The notes: generated from the sequence alone by a model not told the origin. Counted from the first letter of the stretch, positions 1-8,906 are shown. The stretch is 64,000 bases of DNA from Terriglobus albidus (GCF_025685425.1 NZ_JAGTAS010000054.1:124001-188000); one strand, 5' to 3'. A program made the numbers and translations.

Positions 1-1469
1 GCCTGCATGGAGGTGATGACATCGGGGAGTCCGTCACCGTTGATGTCGTAGACACCGATCTTCGCGCCGCCGGCGGAGGTGCGTCCCCACTTCCCGAAAG
101 GAGCGGGATGATAGGTCCACTTCGTTTCGGCGTCGTTCTGGGCAGGCTGTTCCCACCAACCGTACGCGCCGACGATGTCGATACGCCCATCGCCATTGAC
201 ATCACCGGCGCCGACGCCATGCGCGGGCCAGGGACCATGCTCGCTGACCTTATGAACGATCCACTTGCCGGTAGGGTTCGAGGGGTCCGGCTTGGCGTAG
301 CACATGTAGCCGCCGCCCATGTACACCAGCTCCGGCTTGCCATCCTTGTCGACATCGGCCAGCACCGTCTCTTCGCTGTCGATAGGAGCGACGACGGTGA
401 ACTTCTCCCAGCGCCGTGACTCTCCCTTTGGATTGACGTAGAGCACGGCTCCTGTCTGACCGCCACCCGCGTGGCTGGTAGTAATCACGTCAGGCCATCC
501 GTCACCGGTGAAGTCTGCGGCGTGCTGCACCCAGTCCTCCATCGAGTAGTTGGTAGAGGCGTTCACGACCTGCGCGGGATAGATCTCGCGCGACTGAGTA
601 AAGTCAGGCCCGAAGTAGATAAAAGGGCCGGAGACGATATCGAGCTTGCCGTCATGATTGAAATCGGCAGCCGCAGCCGACCAGCCGTAATAGAACTCGT
701 TGATCCGCTGCATACGAAAGTTAGGGCTGACCTGCTCTCTGGGCAGAGTCTTGATCGCAATGTCCTTGTAGGCGATGGCGCGGAAGTGAACGGTCCCACT
801 CCCGACGTAGAGCGCGAACGGACCATAGCCACTCATGTTTTCGGTCGCAACACTTACGGCATCTCCACCGTCGTTGAAGAATGCCCGCAGAATATCGGCA
901 TCGAGAAGCACCTCTACGTCGTTCCACTCACCGGCGCGTAAACCATGAACCGGACGCTGCAGAGGCGCCGTTACCCCCGCTGGCATCGGCACAGGCTCAG
1001 GAGGATTGAAACGACGGGCAGGTGTGCCAGGAGCGGGCGCAGGAGGCGCAAAGCGAATCTGGCCTCCGGCAAAGCGAAGCTGGGTATGGTCCGCCAGCTT
1101 GCCGGACTCATCGAAGGTGGCATGGTAGCCGGCCAGCTCCTGCGGCCGGATCGAGAGCAGATCTCCGCTCATACCGCTTGCGCTTTTGGCTGTGCGCATC
1201 ATGATGCCCGCATTGCATTCGCCTTCGCAGCGGAACTGCAGATAAACGGCACTGTCCTGTGCAGGCTTGTTGAAGACCAGCAGCCCGCTGCCGGTACCGG
1301 TGATCTCGCCATTCGAGGCGGACCACTGCGCGCCGCCCACCTGCTGCCATCCAGACAGAGACGAGCCCGTAAAGATGCCATCAGGAGCAAAGCTTGGGGA
1401 CTGCGCGACAAGCCCGGCAGACATGCTTACGGACAATGCGGAAGCTGCTAACAGGTACGACCGTCTCAT
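1..1469 (-). CDS. Secreted DUF1080-like/FG-GAP (VCBS) repeat protein, 3' end outside window
   Basis: An open frame of about 489 codons runs from an ATG at 1469 off the left edge, so the C-terminus is missing. The N-terminus has a short signal-like segment. Residues of roughly 25-215 resemble a concanavalin-type DUF1080/3-keto-disaccharide-hydrolase fold. Five calcium-binding FG-GAP/VCBS motifs follow (DFNHDGKLDIV, DFTGDGWPDVI, DVDKDGKPELV, DVNGDGRIDIV, DINGDGLPDVI), the mark of a secreted or surface beta-propeller. Its exact substrate is unknown. A role with extracellular carbohydrate is inferred from the DUF1080-like part and from sharing an operator pair (1502-1537) with the neighbouring sugar genes. 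The start is convincing because the operator lies just upstream. Confidence 0.8.
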   Translation of the reverse strand, partial: MRRSYLLAASALSVSMSAGLVAQSPSFAPDGIFTGSSLSGWQQVGGAQWSASNGEITGTGSGLLVFNKPAQDSAVYLQFRCEGECNAGIMMRTAKSASGMSGDLLSIRPQELAGYHATFDESGKLADHTQLRFAGGQIRFAPPAPAPGTPARRFNPPEPVPMPAGVTAPLQRPVHGLRAGEWNDVEVLLDADILRAFFNDGGDAVSVATENMSGYGPFALYVGSGTVHFRAIAYKDIAIKTLPREQVSPNFRMQRINEFYYGWSAAAADFNHDGKLDIVSGPFIYFGPDFTQSREIYPAQVVNASTNYSMEDWVQHAADFTGDGWPDVITTSHAGGGQTGAVLYVNPKGESRRWEKFTVVAPIDSEETVLADVDKDGKPELVYMGGGYMCYAKPDPSNPTGKWIVHKVSEHGPWPAHGVGAGDVNGDGRIDIVGAYGWWEQPAQNDAETKWTYHPAPFGKWGRTSAGGAKIGVYDINGDGLPDVITSMQ

Positions 1470-1501
1470 TTATGTCGAGCCTCGAAGAATGTTGGCTGCT
1501 G

Positions 1502-1537
1502 TCGCATAAGCTGCAATTTAGATTGCGTATTATGCAA
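1502..1537. promoter_or_regulatory. Paired 15-bp palindromic operator (IclR-type regulon), copy 1
   Basis: TCGCATAAGCTGCAA at 1502 and TTGCGTATTATGCAA at 1523 start 21 bp apart, 33 bp upstream of the VCBS protein start. The second 15-mer is identical to the one at 16489 and is the exact reverse complement of the one at 4551. Recurrence, palindromy and fixed spacing support a protein-binding site. Assignment to the IclR protein at 7158-7955 is inference. Confidence 0.75.
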
Positions 1538-1732
1538 AAGCCATTTTTGAAACGGAGCCATCCTAGCACCGGGATGTGGCATTGTCGAGAGGCGAATTCA
1601 TGCATTTTTTGCGGCTTGGAATTTCGCAAAAGAGCACGCCAGCGCGTGTATGCAGGGCGATGCCGTGGCGGTATGCGTGACAACGCACGACTTCTGCGAG
1701 TCATCGTTGGCTTGATTCCTTGACCTTAGTTG

Positions 1733-1936
1733 GGTGGGAGCAGCGGGCTTCAGCCCGCTGATAATGCACAAAACAGAATGGGCTTTAGCCCCGGGCCCTC
1801 TGCTGAAATTTGGAACCAAGCCCAGGGCTAAAAGCCCAATTTCTGATGACCCCGTAAACCGTGGGCTGAAGCCCACGGCTCCCACCGATTCGAGCTGCGC
1901 TCGAATAATTCATTCCAGCGAACAAGTTCGCTGGGG
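1733..1936. repeat. Composite intergenic palindromic repeat (GGTGGGAGC...GCTCCCACC type)
   Basis: The outer arms GGTGGGAGC and GCTCCCACC enclose several GGGCTTCAGCCC-like palindromes. A hairpin ATTCGAGC...GCTCGAAT and a hairpin CCAGCGAA...TTCGCTGG follow. The same modules in the same order recur at 25765-25847, and the last hairpin recurs at 10785-10810. No gene is seen in 1470-1989 apart from this element and the operator. Confidence 0.7.
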
Positions 1937-1989
1937 ACCCCGAACCTTCAGGACGGCAACGTTACGACAAAAACTTCTGAGACCGCACA

Positions 1990-2382
1990 CTAACCTGCAT
2001 CTGGAAAGTCGACGTCTTCAAAGAAGGCATAGTTCTTGAGACTTGCCGGTGGAGCAAAGAAACACGCGACCTTCATCTCCACATCGGATAGGTTCTGCAG
2101 CATGTGGATCTCGCCCTGAGGAAAGAGAACGGCGGAGCCGGTCTGCACCTCCGCAACCTCGCCATTGACCAGCACGCGGCCGTGGCCGCTCAGGATGTAG
2201 ATCACCTCTTCGCCATCGGGATGCGAGTGGGCGGGGCGTACCTTTTCTCCGGGAGCTACGCGGATGACCGCCATCGAACAGTACTTCGCGTCGCTGTTCT
2301 TTGGCGTGACCACCCAGCGCAGGTTTCTGCCGGGTAGATCGAGCTCTTCGACCGCGCTCTCATGAATTACTTTGACTGCCAT
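1990..2382 (-). CDS. Small cupin-domain protein
   Basis: This 130-residue single-domain cupin has the metal-site pattern PAHSHPDGEEVIYILSG (His, His, Glu) and a second His at GEIHML near residue 95. The length is normal for a stand-alone conserved beta-barrel cupin. Such proteins act as small-molecule isomerases, dioxygenases or sensors, and nothing here fixes the reaction. The gene starts 9 bp after the transketolase stop on the same strand, so it is almost certainly cotranscribed and under the operator pair at 4551-4586. A role in the same sugar pathway is inferred from that linkage. Confidence 0.85.
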   Translation of the reverse strand: MAVKVIHESAVEELDLPGRNLRWVVTPKNSDAKYCSMAVIRVAPGEKVRPAHSHPDGEEVIYILSGHGRVLVNGEVAEVQTGSAVLFPQGEIHMLQNLSDVEMKVACFFAPPASLKNYAFFEDVDFPDAG

Positions 2383-2391
2383 AAGTCTCCC

Positions 2392-4524
2392 TTAGTCCCC
2401 CGCAACGGCCTGCTGTACCGCCGACGCGATCTTTGCAGGCGTCAGACCGAAGACCTCAACTAGCTCTTCATAAGTGGCGGAGTGGATGAACTGTTTGTTG
2501 CCGTCTGCATCCAGCGTGTTCACCGTGAAGACACGGTTGAGCGAATCGAGCCTGGCGGAATCGCGATGGCGATACAGCACTTTGAGGAAGTTCTGCCAGA
2601 GATATCCGTTGTTCTGTTCGGCGAAGAAGATGGGAAGGCCGGTCTCATACAACCGCAACAAGAGCTCGTCATCGACCGATGGCATATCCACAACCATCAC
2701 ATTCACACCCGCCTTCTCGCACAGATCAGCGGCTCCAAGAGCCTCATGCACTCCCCTGCCGGCGCTGATCACGATGGCGCGGTCACTTTCACTCTGCCGC
2801 AGAACGTAGCCCTTGCTGTACTCGAACTCGTAGTCACCGTCATAGAGCACTGCCGAGGGCGTACGCATCACCCTCACATACACCAGGCCCTTATTCCCTT
2901 CCATCACCCACTTCATGATTGAAAGCAGCTGCTGCGGACAGGAGACATCGATGATCTTCAGATGCGCGACCGCGTCGAAGGTCGTGGCGTCATCGTTGCC
3001 CATGTGGGTGGCGCCGTTGGTGCGGGTCTCAAAGTTAGCGGCGGTGGCCAGGAAGGTGATGTCGAGGCCGTGCCCCTCGCTCAGCCAGCCGTCCGCGGCC
3101 TCCATCGTCTCCAGACGTTCCTGGTGCCCGACTGCAATCCGGCGAAGCACCTGCCAGTTGAAGAATGGGCAGAAGGTGCTGCACCAGGCGTTATAGCCCA
3201 GCGCTCCGAATGCCTCGGACATCAGCATCATGTTCGCTTCGGCGACACCGGCGTTGAGAGCACGCGCCTGGTCAACTGCGGCGATACCGCTCTCCAGACC
3301 ACTGGTCGAAGCCAGGTCGGAGTCAATCGACACGACACGTGGATCGCGGGCAAAGACCTTCATCCCCGCTGTCACCACTTCAGCGGCGCTGTAGCTCTTG
3401 TTACGGTCGAGCTTGGGAAGCGCGGCAGCGTCGTAGCGGATCTGCTTATCGCGCGGCGGAACTCGTTTTGTCAGAACCGGACTCATCACTTGCCCGAGGA
3501 AACCGACGCTGTCGTCGACTGCAAGATTCATGCCGGCAGCAGCCTGCAACAGCAGCTCGTGGACGGAGTCGTTTCCGGGAAGGCTGTCGAGCAGATCACG
3601 GAACTCGGCTGCCCGCGCCGCACGCTGCTTCTGCTGCATCTCCACTTCCTGCGCAAACAGGGCGTCGGGCACTGTGACCTTGTGCTTGTTCAGGAAGTCG
3701 GAGAACGCTCCAAAGCCTTTCTTGGAGTTGCAGACGATCACGGTCGGCCTTCCATTCCGCGGACCGTAGCGGAAGGCAGTCAATGCATCGAAGACTCCGT
3801 CAAAGCCGGTGGCGTCCACATTGAAGGCATTCCATCCGAACGACCGGAAGACATCGGCGAGCGGGGGCATGGGATAGAGCATGCGGTCATGAATATCGAG
3901 CTGGCCGTGGTTACGATCGACCAGAACACACAGATTCTCGAGGTTATGCTGCGAGGCATACATGATGACCTCCCAGCAGGAGCCCTCCTGCAGCTCTCCA
4001 TCACCCACCATGCAGTAGGAATCGAAGCGCGGGCTGCGTTTGCCGGCAACAGCGAAGCCCTCCGCAACACCAATTCCCTGCCCCATGGGGCCAGTAGCAA
4101 TATGGACTCCGGGCAGGACCGGGCCAGGGTGGCCGTTCAGCAGGCTGCTGTGTGAGCGGGAGTTCTTCAGCACGTCGGCGGAGAAGTAACCCAACTCCGC
4201 ATAGATCGAGGCCATTGCCGCGACAGCATGTCCCTTGCTGAGGGTGAAGATGTCCTGTCCACGACGCGTGGGATCTTCGATGTCAAGGCGCAGAAACCCG
4301 CCGTAGAAGAGGGTCACCATGGGCAGAATAGCCGAGAAAGCGCCGCCAGAGTGCAGCCCCTTATCCACTGCATCGCGGCTCTGTTCCAGCGTAAGGATGC
4401 GGATGTCGGAGTCCTTAATGGCAAGCAGCTTCAGTATGCCCTCGCGATATACCGACTCGCGGTGCAGCGAGAGATCTCCTGAGACAGATCTGGAGACAGC
4501 AGTCGACAGTACAGGCATGCTCAT
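2392..4524 (-). CDS. Transketolase-family enzyme (single chain, 710 aa)
   Basis: This thiamine-diphosphate enzyme carries both transketolase halves in one chain. The N-terminal half has SKGHAVAA and the TPP/Mg motif GDGELQEGSCWE. The C-terminal half has the pyrimidine-binding domain (SIDSDLASTSGL, AEANMMLMSEAFGALG) and the transketolase C-terminal domain. Transketolases move two-carbon units between sugar phosphates in the cytoplasm. The frame stays open upstream to 4692, but the ATG at 4524 is preferred because GGAAGGA lies about 7 bp upstream. The 56 extra codons would only translate the operator pair at 4551-4586. Its cotranscription with a cupin and its shared regulation suggest a dedicated catabolic paralogue rather than the housekeeping copy. 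Confidence 0.9.
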   Translation of the reverse strand: MSMPVLSTAVSRSVSGDLSLHRESVYREGILKLLAIKDSDIRILTLEQSRDAVDKGLHSGGAFSAILPMVTLFYGGFLRLDIEDPTRRGQDIFTLSKGHAVAAMASIYAELGYFSADVLKNSRSHSSLLNGHPGPVLPGVHIATGPMGQGIGVAEGFAVAGKRSPRFDSYCMVGDGELQEGSCWEVIMYASQHNLENLCVLVDRNHGQLDIHDRMLYPMPPLADVFRSFGWNAFNVDATGFDGVFDALTAFRYGPRNGRPTVIVCNSKKGFGAFSDFLNKHKVTVPDALFAQEVEMQQKQRAARAAEFRDLLDSLPGNDSVHELLLQAAAGMNLAVDDSVGFLGQVMSPVLTKRVPPRDKQIRYDAAALPKLDRNKSYSAAEVVTAGMKVFARDPRVVSIDSDLASTSGLESGIAAVDQARALNAGVAEANMMLMSEAFGALGYNAWCSTFCPFFNWQVLRRIAVGHQERLETMEAADGWLSEGHGLDITFLATAANFETRTNGATHMGNDDATTFDAVAHLKIIDVSCPQQLLSIMKWVMEGNKGLVYVRVMRTPSAVLYDGDYEFEYSKGYVLRQSESDRAIVISAGRGVHEALGAADLCEKAGVNVMVVDMPSVDDELLLRLYETGLPIFFAEQNNGYLWQNFLKVLYRHRDSARLDSLNRVFTVNTLDADGNKQFIHSATYEELVEVFGLTPAKIASAVQQAVAGD

Positions 4525-4550
4525 CGCCGGGTCCTTCCATGCAAGAGTAT

Positions 4551-4586
4551 TTGCATAATACGCAATATTAATTGCGTTATGTGGAG
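4551..4586. promoter_or_regulatory. Paired 15-bp palindromic operator, copy 2 (divergent promoter)
   Basis: TTGCATAATACGCAA at 4551 and TTGCGTTATGTGGAG at 4572 start 21 bp apart. They lie 27 bp upstream of the transketolase ATG at 4524 and 71 bp upstream of the divergent epimerase ATG at 4658, so one site could control both. A position close to a start codon fits repression. Confidence 0.8.
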
Positions 4587-4657
4587 CAAAGTATATGGAG
4601 TGGTTCCTGCTATCGTCAAGCAGTCCGTAGTACCTGCAAAACGGAGACAATCGATCT

Positions 4658-5608
4658 ATGCGCGTTGTGATCATCGGCGGTTCCGGCCACATTGGCAGCT
4701 ATCTGACACCCAGGCTCGTACGCGCGGGACACGAGGTTTTCTGTGTCACCCGTGGCGTGAAGTCTCCCTATCGGCCCGATCAGGCGTGGAAGTACGTCCA
4801 GCACGTCGTGCTGGACCGTGATGCGGAGGAGGCTGCCGGCAACTTCGGCGAGCGCATCGTGGCGCTGAATGCGCAGGCCGTGATCGACTTGACCTGCTAC
4901 ACACCGGAGAGTGCCGCTCAGCTCGCCGAGGCGCTGTTGGGCCGGTTGGAGCACTTTCTGCACTGTGGCACCATCTGGATTCACGGCCATAGCTGCCAGG
5001 TGCCGACGGCCGAAGATGCTCCACGATCGCCATTTGGCGAATATGGCATCCGGAAAGCTGCCATCGAAGACTATCTGCTGCGGCTGGCACGAACCAAAGG
5101 CTTCCCCGCAACGCTGCTGCATCCCGGTCACCTGGTCGGCACCGGTTGGAATCCCATCAATCCGCAGGGCAACTTCAACCCAGATGTCTTCACCACGCTT
5201 GCACGGGGCGGTGCACTGCCTTTGCCGAACCTGGGCCTGGAGACCGTGCACCATGTACATGCTGACGATGTGGCGCAGGCATTTGTACAGGCGTTGGCGC
5301 ACCGAAGCGTTGCGCTGGGAGAGAGTTTCCATGTGGTCTCTGCTGCAGCTTTGACCTTGCGAGGCTTCGCTGAGGGAATGTATCGCTGGTTCGGCCAGGA
5401 GCCGCGGCTGGAGTTCTATTCCTGGGAGACGTGGACGACGATGGTCAGCGAGAAAGATGCGCGCGCAACGTGGGATCACATCGCGCATTCTCCGAACTGC
5501 AGTATCGAAAAGGCGAAGACACTGCTCGGCTATCAGCCCCGTTACACCTCCTTCGAGGCAGTGCAGGAGGCAGTGACAGATATGCAGCGGCGCACAGTAA
5601 TTGAATGA
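4658..5608 (+). CDS. NAD(P)-dependent epimerase/dehydratase (extended SDR)
   Basis: This 316-residue protein begins with the Rossmann nucleotide-binding motif GGSGHIGSYL at residues 7-16. It has the active-site pair as YGIRK (Tyr-x3-Lys) around residue 128. Extended SDRs of this type epimerise, dehydrate or oxidise sugars, often as nucleotide or phospho derivatives. The substrate cannot be read from sequence. The gene is transcribed divergently from the transketolase across the shared operator pair and has a GGAGA ribosome site upstream. Its 3' end abuts the inverted repeat at 5614-6006. Membership of the local sugar pathway is inferred from the shared operator. Confidence 0.87.
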   Translation: MRVVIIGGSGHIGSYLTPRLVRAGHEVFCVTRGVKSPYRPDQAWKYVQHVVLDRDAEEAAGNFGERIVALNAQAVIDLTCYTPESAAQLAEALLGRLEHFLHCGTIWIHGHSCQVPTAEDAPRSPFGEYGIRKAAIEDYLLRLARTKGFPATLLHPGHLVGTGWNPINPQGNFNPDVFTTLARGGALPLPNLGLETVHHVHADDVAQAFVQALAHRSVALGESFHVVSAAALTLRGFAEGMYRWFGQEPRLEFYSWETWTTMVSEKDARATWDHIAHSPNCSIEKAKTLLGYQPRYTSFEAVQEAVTDMQRRTVIE

Positions 5609-5613
5609 TAGAA

Positions 5614-6006
5614 GAATTGAATGATTGAATAAGGGGTCCGAGCTTCGCTCGAATCTCATAACCGGCACATCAGTGTAGAAGGAAAATCAATTCAGTTCGC
5701 GCTATGCGCGAATGCCTTGCTTAAGGGGACGGCTTTCAGCCGTCCCGTACTGAGCCCAGAAGAGATGCGGCTTTAGCCGCTGAGGTCAGCTTGTCCATTT
5801 CTATCGAGTGTTCTCGGAACAAGCGAGAAACCCCGTACCTCAGCGGCTAAAGCCGCTGTTTTCGTGGAACCTGTACGGGACGGCTGAAGCCGTCCCCTTA
5901 AGCAAGGCATTCGCACCTTCGGTGCGAAGCGGATGCGCTGTGCACGAGCAAGGCCTTGTTCAATCCTTCAATCATTCCATCATTCACTTATTCAATCATT
6001 CAATTC
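5614..6006. repeat. 393-bp nested inverted-repeat element between convergent genes
   Basis: Perfect 20-bp outer arms lie at 5614-5633 and 5987-6006 (GAATTGAATGATTGAATAAG and its complement). Inside are about 41-bp arms at 5710-5750 and 5873-5912 built on TTGCTTAAGGGGACGGC. Inside those are 20-bp arms at 5766-5786 and 5837-5857 (GCGGCTTTAGCCGCTGAGGT). The whole can fold as one cruciform or act as a bidirectional terminator. The right outer arm encodes the last codons of the SMP-30 gene. The middle module recurs at 26983-27027. Confidence 0.8.
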
Positions 6007-7026
6007 CGTTCCATTATTCCAGTGCACCATGGGAAGTCCCGCAACCGGGCTTTGGAAGTACGGGATATTGTGTGCCCGCAGTGAACCGATATAGACGGTC
6101 TTCAGATCTGGACCGCCGAAGGTGACGCTGGCCATCCATGGAGCGATACCTCGGCCCGTGGCGAAGAGAACATCCTCTGTCACAGCGCCGGCCCGGAACT
6201 GGTCTTCGAGCGCCTTTACTTTGACCGGATCTCCCTCATCCAGCAGGACACGCAGATCGCCCTGCGGCGTAAGCACAAAGAGCTTGTCCGAGTAGACACA
6301 GGTGCCCCAAAGATTGCCGATGCTGTCAAAGGCAATGCCATCCGGCCAGGCGCCGGTCCCGAGGCTGCTGGGGCCGAAGATCTCGCGCTCGCCCAGCGTG
6401 CCGTCGTCGTGAACGCGAAGACGGCTGATGCAGCCACCCGTCGTCTCGACGACATACATATACTCTTCCTTCGCATCCATACGGATCTCGTTGGTGAAGT
6501 GGAAGCCCTCGGCCATGATGCGGAACTTGCCATCGATGTAGCGGGCGATGTAGCCATCGGGAAGATCGGGACGCAATGCGTGCATCCAGTTCTTGATCCT
6601 GGTGGAAACCGTGATCCAGATACGGCCCTTCGAGTCCCGCAGAACGAAATTGACCTTGCCGATTGCTTCTCCCTCGATGCTGTCGGCCAGCACTTTGGAT
6701 TCTCCCGTGCGGGTCATAATCTCCAGGCGGTCGGTGCCGAAGTTCGAGATCAGGATGTCGCCGTTCTCGGCGAAGGCAAGACCGTTCGGCAGCGTTCCGG
6801 TCAGGTAGCGGGTCGCTTCGCTGTCGGCTTTCGCGAAGTACGATGAGATCTTTTGGGTAATGATCTGCTGACTGCCGTCATGCCGCAGACGAACAACACC
6901 CCCGCGCGAATCGGCCGACCACAGTGTCCCATCCTTCTCCGCCAGGATGCACTCCGGACGTTGCAGGCCTTCCCCGATGTACTGCAGCTTCGATGTATCG
7001 ATCCCGAAATCCAGGATTGGATTCAT
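5992..7026 (-). CDS. SMP-30/gluconolactonase/LRE-family protein
   Basis: The protein has 344 residues with the repeated blades of a six-bladed SMP-30 propeller, including GLAFAENGDILISNFGTDRLE, NEIRMDAKEEYMYVVET and DGIAFDSIGNLWGTC. The last two carry the Glu/Asn/Asp positions typical of divalent-metal binding. Known members hydrolyse sugar lactones. There is no signal peptide, so it is probably cytoplasmic. The ATG at 7026 has GGAGGAAG directly upstream, and the operator pair at 7037-7072 begins 11 bp from the ATG, which implies tight repression. A lactonase next to SDR dehydrogenases and a PQQ dehydrogenase fits an aldose-lactone-aldonate route, which is an inference. Confidence 0.87.
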   Translation of the reverse strand: MNPILDFGIDTSKLQYIGEGLQRPECILAEKDGTLWSADSRGGVVRLRHDGSQQIITQKISSYFAKADSEATRYLTGTLPNGLAFAENGDILISNFGTDRLEIMTRTGESKVLADSIEGEAIGKVNFVLRDSKGRIWITVSTRIKNWMHALRPDLPDGYIARYIDGKFRIMAEGFHFTNEIRMDAKEEYMYVVETTGGCISRLRVHDDGTLGEREIFGPSSLGTGAWPDGIAFDSIGNLWGTCVYSDKLFVLTPQGDLRVLLDEGDPVKVKALEDQFRAGAVTEDVLFATGRGIAPWMASVTFGGPDLKTVYIGSLRAHNIPYFQSPVAGLPMVHWNNGTELND

Positions 7027-7036
7027 TCTTCCTCCG

Positions 7037-7072
7037 TTGCTTATAACGCAATCAATATTGCGATATATACAG
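7037..7072. promoter_or_regulatory. Paired 15-bp palindromic operator, copy 3
   Basis: TTGCTTATAACGCAA at 7037 and TTGCGATATATACAG at 7058 start 21 bp apart, immediately upstream of the lactonase ribosome binding site. The first copy is a near-perfect palindrome and the second keeps the left half-site. Confidence 0.72.
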
Positions 7073-7106
7073 CAACCAAAGCAAGGCCGGAGCCACAGAT
7101 TCCATG

Positions 7107-7133
7107 AAAAACGCGCCCTGCGACAGGGCGCGT
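7107..7133 (-). terminator. Rho-independent terminator of the isomerase-IclR operon
   Basis: Stem ACGCGCCCTG (7111-7120), a 3-base loop, and CAGGGCGCGT (7124-7133). On the minus strand the hairpin is followed by TTTTT, just downstream of the IclR stop at 7158. This is a classic strong terminator. Confidence 0.85.
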
Positions 7134-7157
7134 TCGTGAATCAAAGATACCGAAGAT

Positions 7158-7955
7158 CTATTCCTCCTCGTCGGAGGTCTCCTCGGTGATGCTGAGCCGT
7201 TCGCCGATCTTCTTCGCACACTGCACTACGCGTTTGGAGTGGGCGGCATAGTGCTCTTTCAGGAAGCGGGTTGCGGGCGCGGAGATGCCGATGGAACCGA
7301 CGATGGATCCATCGTGCAGGCGGATAGGAGCAGCGATGCAGCGCATGCCTTCCATGTACTCGGCCTCGTCTGTCGCATATCCCCGCTGCCGGATCGACTG
7401 GCACTCCTTCAGCAACGCCGGAAACGAGGTGATGGTTGTCTTTGTGAACTTCTGCAGCGATGAGCCGAAGGTATCCTTTAACTCTTCATCATCGAAGTCC
7501 GCGAGAAGCGCCTTTCCGTGGGCGGTAGCATGCAGGGGAACCAGTTCACCGGTCTGTCCGGCGACGGCGATCACGCGGCGGGCGTGGACTGAATCAATGA
7601 AGAGCGCGTTCTTTCCTTCGCGAACGGCGAGGTGGGCGGTCTCATTCAGACCGCCGGCCAGGTCCTTGAGCTCCTGATGGGCCACGCGGACGAGCATCTT
7701 GCTCCAGTCATACTGGCGCGAGAGCGTCCAGATCGCGGAGCCAAGGATGTAGTCTTTTCGGCCCGCGGGCGTGGAGAGGAAGCCGCGGCGTCTGAGGGTT
7801 TGCGCCAGCCGGAATGCACTGCTACGGTCAACATCGAGCAACTCTGCGAGCTCGCCCAGATTTACCGGGTGTTTTGACATTGCCACGGCCTGCAGGATCG
7901 TCAGGCCGCGGTCGAGACTTTGAATGAATGGGACCTGTGCGGCTTTTTTCGCCAT
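7158..7955 (-). CDS. IclR-family transcriptional regulator
   Basis: The protein has about 265 residues from the ATG at 7955. An N-terminal winged helix-turn-helix (SLDRGLTILQAVA, NLGELAELLDVDRSSAFRLAQTL) is followed by an IclR effector domain (LNETAHLAVREG, CIAAPIRLHDGSIVGSIGISAPATRF). IclR proteins bind DNA as dimers or tetramers and respond to small metabolites. A TTG ten codons upstream (7985) would overlap the preceding gene, but its AGGAG has no spacer, so the ATG is preferred. The gene follows the isomerase gene by 13 bp and would be autoregulated through the operator at 8907. It is the only local DNA-binding protein that fits the paired palindromes. The C-terminus is an acidic tail (EETSDEEE). 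Confidence 0.9.
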   Translation of the reverse strand: MAKKAAQVPFIQSLDRGLTILQAVAMSKHPVNLGELAELLDVDRSSAFRLAQTLRRRGFLSTPAGRKDYILGSAIWTLSRQYDWSKMLVRVAHQELKDLAGGLNETAHLAVREGKNALFIDSVHARRVIAVAGQTGELVPLHATAHGKALLADFDDEELKDTFGSSLQKFTKTTITSFPALLKECQSIRQRGYATDEAEYMEGMRCIAAPIRLHDGSIVGSIGISAPATRFLKEHYAAHSKRVVQCAKKIGERLSITEETSDEEE

Positions 7956-7968
7956 GTACCTACTGTAC

Positions 7969-8880
7969 TCAAACCCTGAATCCAACTCCTATCGACTTCA
8001 GGTAGTCCCTGCTTTGCTGGGCCAGGGTAGCGGAAGGGGTCGAGGAGGGATTCTTAAAATCGTTATCTAACTCGACCATTACCATACCACTAATCTTTCT
8101 GCCGTCCATCAGCTTCAGGATGGCGGGCACATCGACCTTCCCCCGGCCGAGCGGGCAGTAGCCCAGCAGGTGGTCGTCGTTCCCGTCAAAGTCCTTCAGA
8201 TGCATGTGCTGCACGATGGGGAGGAAGTCCTTGACGACCTTCACGGCGTCCTGGCCTCCCTTGGTCAACTGGCCCACATCGGGGCCGAATTTCAGGTGGC
8301 GGGTATCCACGGCCTCCAGCACGGCGTAGGTCTCGTCCCGGGACTCGATGCAGGTTCCGGTGTGCTGATGCAGGACCGGAGTGAGCCCCTCTTGCTCGAC
8401 CGTCTTTGCCAGTTCGTTGAGCATGCTGACGATATCGCTCTTGGTGGCGGCAAAGTCGTAGGTATCCCGCTTCACCGGGTTGGGGCCGACGACGAAGATG
8501 CGGCCTCCACACTCCTTAATAAGACCGCACCACTCCTTCGCCTTTGTGAGCTGCTCTTCTTTCCGCGATGGGTCCGTCAGGTTCACGGTGCAATAGCCGG
8601 AGATCAGCGGAAGGTTTTTTGCCTTCAGCACTGGCGCCAGACCGCCCCGGGCCTTCCATTTCGACAACACATCACCAAATGTCTCAAAGCCGTAGAATCC
8701 CAACGAGGAGACGGAGTCAACGGCTTGCTCGATCTGGTCGTTCCTCCAGGTGATGCCTGTGTATCCCACATGGATCTGCAGCTTTTTGGCCGGTGCGGCA
8801 AAAACGGGTGGACACACGGCGGCAGCCGTGATGCCGGCTGCTCCAAACAACAGCTCACGGCGGGTAAAAGGGCGAGTCAT
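7969..8880 (-). CDS. Tat-exported sugar phosphate isomerase/epimerase-like TIM barrel
   Basis: The protein has 303 residues. The N-terminus TRRELLFGAAG followed by a hydrophobic stretch ending PPVFAAP is a twin-arginine signal peptide with a likely AxA cleavage site, so the protein is exported folded. The remainder matches the AP-endonuclease-2/xylose-isomerase-like barrel, with candidate metal residues in VLHQHTGTCIES, HLKFGPDVGQL, MHLKDFDGND and MVMVELDN. Members isomerise or epimerise ketoses or inositol derivatives, and periplasmic Tat versions are common in Acidobacteria and Planctomycetes. The ATG at 8880 has GGGAGG upstream. The gene is first in an operon with IclR and lies under the operator pair at 8907. 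Confidence 0.87.
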   Translation of the reverse strand: MTRPFTRRELLFGAAGITAAAVCPPVFAAPAKKLQIHVGYTGITWRNDQIEQAVDSVSSLGFYGFETFGDVLSKWKARGGLAPVLKAKNLPLISGYCTVNLTDPSRKEEQLTKAKEWCGLIKECGGRIFVVGPNPVKRDTYDFAATKSDIVSMLNELAKTVEQEGLTPVLHQHTGTCIESRDETYAVLEAVDTRHLKFGPDVGQLTKGGQDAVKVVKDFLPIVQHMHLKDFDGNDDHLLGYCPLGRGKVDVPAILKLMDGRKISGMVMVELDNDFKNPSSTPSATLAQQSRDYLKSIGVGFRV

Positions 8881-8906
8881 GCAGGCCTCCCTGGCGAAGC
8901 TTTCGA

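Noticed and set aside
2962-4155. 397-codon plus-strand frame opposite the transketolase gene
   Set aside because: It mirrors the codon bias of the real gene and encodes no recognisable domain.
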